From CAZPBO01 sp964584815 (lineage in GTDB: Bacteria > Planctomycetota > SKW154), in NCBI GenBank assembly GCA_964584815.1, contig CAZPBO010000077.1, forward strand, positions 1 through 7,305: a stretch of DNA of 7,305 bases, in the 5' to 3' direction. A model generated the notes under the pieces. The model was not told the origin of the DNA. It searched no databases and saw only the letters and a list, made by a program, of their open reading frames with translations. The stretch's first letter is position 1. Each line of letters starts with the position of its first letter. The position numbers were made by a program, and so were the translations under genes. Shown here one piece after another: positions 6,395-7,305 of this stretch.

Positions 6395-6691
6395 ATGGCG
6401 CTTTCCTACGGTCCTTGGCACGAGCCGACCATTGAAAACACAGGTGGCGCAAGAGTGGGGCTGCCCCAACGGCTCATTATGCACCCTCAAAACCGCAGAA
6501 AACGCAGAAAAAACCGCGTCAAATACTACCCGCATCCCTCTGAAGAGTCGCATAAACGACTGGAGAAACTTATGAAACCCAAACGCGACATATACGGACT
6601 GATAATCCTCTTTCTGTTTCTCGGAGGCGCATTAGTTGGGGGGTCAATAGTGGCGCTGGCGTTCATACGCGCCGCAATCGGAAACCCGTAG
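6395..6691 (+). CDS. Small membrane protein, unknown family, downstream of the sigma-54 promoter
   Basis: I do not recognise this 98-residue protein. The first third is polar and includes GPWHEP and NTGGARVGLPQR. Residues 33-43 are strongly basic (NRRKRRKNRVK), and a second basic patch (about 53-64) leads directly into one hydrophobic span (about 67-91) rich in Gly, Leu and Ile. The C-terminal tail is only about 7 residues. By the positive-inside rule, the N-terminal domain should face the cytoplasm. The ATG at 6395 has GGAGG at 6383-6387, seven bases away, and is preferred. A second in-frame ATG at 6572, with GGAG at 6562-6565, could give a 39-residue protein that is little more than the membrane span. 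The opening continues upstream to 6305, but that part lies inside the activator gene. The next small gene follows after 57 bp. Confidence 0.75.
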   Translation: MALSYGPWHEPTIENTGGARVGLPQRLIMHPQNRRKRRKNRVKYYPHPSEESHKRLEKLMKPKRDIYGLIILFLFLGGALVGGSIVALAFIRAAIGNP

Positions 6692-6704
6692 TAATGAGAA
6701 GATA

Positions 6705-6724
6705 ACTTCCTATATATGGGAAGT
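6705..6724 (+). repeat. Inverted repeat between the two small genes
   Basis: ACTTCC (6705-6710) and GGAAGT (6719-6724) are exact inverted copies around an eight-base AT-rich centre. In RNA the stem could extend by a U-G and an A-U pair to leave a four-base loop. No T-run follows, so it is not an intrinsic terminator. It ends about 12 bases before the ribosome site of the next gene and could be an RNA processing or stability element, or a protein-binding site. Confidence 0.5.
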
Positions 6725-6748
6725 GTAGTTCGCATTGGAGGGAGAAAG

Positions 6749-7033
6749 ATGAACGGCGGATGGATTCCGTGGAACTGGATAAACAAACAGACCCAGCCCT
6801 GGGGCGTTATGAAGAAAAGGATGTGGTTCCATCTGCCCACCTACGGGAAGATGCGTCAAAGGGGGAGTGAACGGCGGGGAATGAGCGAGCAAGAGCGGCG
6901 GAGATGGCGGGAGAACATCCAACGCAGGGTTGAGCGGTTCGGTCGCGGACGCGATTGGGGTGGATGGCTTGCTTTCCTTTCCATCCTCATCAGCGTGGCG
7001 GTGCTCGTTTTATGGTTTGCTATCTTGGAGTAA
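6749..7033 (+). CDS. Small tryptophan-rich membrane protein, unknown family
   Basis: I do not recognise this 94-residue protein. It holds nine tryptophans (residues 5, 8, 10, 18, 26, 53, 70, 73, 89), an exceptional share. The N-terminus is aromatic and polar (GGWIPWNWINKQTQPWG). The middle (about 46-68) is an arginine-rich, helix-like stretch, SEQERRRWRENIQRRVERFG. One hydrophobic span (about 72-92) ends almost at the C-terminus (AILE). As in the upstream small gene, a basic cytoplasmic part followed by a tail anchor is the likely topology. The ATG at 6749 has GGAGGG at 6737-6742, six bases away; an in-frame ATG at 6716 lies within the inverted repeat and lacks a ribosome site. It lies 57 bp after the upstream small gene with no terminator between, so cotranscription from the sigma-54 promoter is likely. 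Confidence 0.75.
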   Translation: MNGGWIPWNWINKQTQPWGVMKKRMWFHLPTYGKMRQRGSERRGMSEQERRRWRENIQRRVERFGRGRDWGGWLAFLSILISVAVLVLWFAILE

Positions 7034-7181
7034 GCCACACCCAACACCACAATCGGCGAAATCGTCCCCGCGCCATCTTTGTAAACAGAAAAATCGCATT
7101 TATTCTTTGACGCTGAAAAAGCGGCAGATTAAACTCAAACCCCTTGTTCTAACATACCTTGTGTTGTTTAGGAGGCCGGAT
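7034..7181. other. Non-coding interval with no gene
   Basis: This 148-bp stretch separates the small membrane-protein pair from the lipoprotein gene. It is lower in G+C than the genes around it towards its right half. It holds a plausible sigma-70-type promoter and a ribosome site for the next gene. A weak GGCG/CGCC stem (7055-7058 with 7071-7074) lacks a T-run, so no convincing terminator is present. Confidence 0.6.
7107..7135 (+). promoter_or_regulatory. Sigma-70-type promoter candidate for the lipoprotein gene
   Basis: TTGACG at 7107-7112 (5 of 6 to TTGACA) and TAAACT at 7130-7135 (4 of 6 to TATAAT) are 17 bases apart, the optimal spacing. Transcription would begin near 7142, giving a leader of about 40 bases with GGAGG at 7171-7175. 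This suggests the lipoprotein gene is expressed independently of the sigma-54 promoter upstream. Such matches are not rare in AT-richer DNA. Confidence 0.45.
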
Positions 7182-7305
7182 ATGTGGCGATGGCTGGTTG
7201 TAGCAGTGATTTTGGGAGTCGCCATTGGCTGCGGAAAGTGGAAGGTTTCAGGTGGCGGTGGCGGTGGTTTACCCAACACCCTGTATGTTAACGCAACCAG
7301 CGGGA
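7182..7305 (+). CDS. Lipoprotein, N-terminal part only (3' end beyond window)
   Basis: Forty-one codons are visible before the window ends. The protein starts MWRWLVVAVILGVAIGC, a short signal peptide whose hydrophobic core is followed by a lipobox-like AIGC with the lipidation cysteine at residue 17. After KWKVS comes a run of six glycines, then LPNTLYVNATSG. The latter resembles the opening strand (YVNxxxGxD) seen at the start of many secreted right-handed beta-helix proteins, but too little is present to assign a fold. The ATG at 7182 has AGGAGG at 7170-7175, six bases away. Its own promoter candidate lies at 7107-7135. It is expected to be membrane-anchored and to face outward. Confidence 0.75.
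   Translation, partial: MWRWLVVAVILGVAIGCGKWKVSGGGGGGLPNTLYVNATSG

Noticed and set aside
6381..6575. Alternative 64-codon frame overlapping the first small gene
   Set aside because: It has no ribosome site of its own, while the 6395 frame has GGAGG at good spacing and a clear membrane span.
6959..6973. GG-N10-GC with TTGCT inside the second small gene
   Set aside because: The spacing fits sigma-54, but the CAC part is absent and the bases are explained by the DWGGWLAF coding sequence. It is also far from the next gene.
7055..7074. GGCG/CGCC stem after the second small gene as a terminator
   Set aside because: The stem is four base pairs with a 12-base loop, and no T-run follows.
7111..7123. 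CGCT-GAAAA-AGCG hairpin
   Set aside because: It is a short stem with no T-run, and it falls within the spacer of the promoter candidate at 7107-7135; probably chance.

Overview
The window is ordinary bacterial DNA: G+C-rich, with Shine-Dalgarno-led genes all on the + strand and almost no intergenic space in the first 6.35 kb. The gene families (Tat translocase, sigma-54 activator, lipoprotein with a lipobox) suggest a diderm-type bacterium that uses sigma-54. The lineage cannot be assigned from the sequence. The mix of families would fit a poorly characterised phylum, possibly an Armatimonadota-like group, but that is a low-confidence guess.

Region 1 (1-6347) reads as one long, tightly packed transcription unit. 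It begins with the 3' part of an ornithine carbamoyltransferase gene (argF-like; start outside the window). Next come an ECF-type sigma factor, tatC, a divergent YchF-type P-loop protein, an HD-domain phosphohydrolase, a DUF362 protein with a twin-arginine leader, and a GAF/AAA+/Fis-type sigma-54 activator. Four of the six junctions are 4-bp GTGA/ATGA overlaps, one is a 53-bp overlap, and one is an 11-bp gap. Translational coupling is therefore likely throughout. The Tat-leader protein lies in the same unit as a Tat translocase subunit.

Region 2 (6348-7033) starts immediately after the activator gene with a near-consensus sigma-54 (-24/-12) promoter at 6348-6363. It is followed by two small genes, each with a strong ribosome binding site. 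They encode proteins of 98 and 94 residues, each with a basic N-terminal part and one C-terminal membrane segment. I recognise neither family. The simplest reading is that the activator encoded next door switches on this small membrane-protein pair. This is the best candidate here for an undescribed system.

Region 3 (7034-7305) is a 148-bp non-coding stretch with a plausible housekeeping promoter. It leads to the start of a lipoprotein gene cut by the right edge of the window. Its mature N-terminus is glycine-rich.

No tRNA, rRNA, CRISPR array, insertion sequence or convincing intrinsic terminator was seen.
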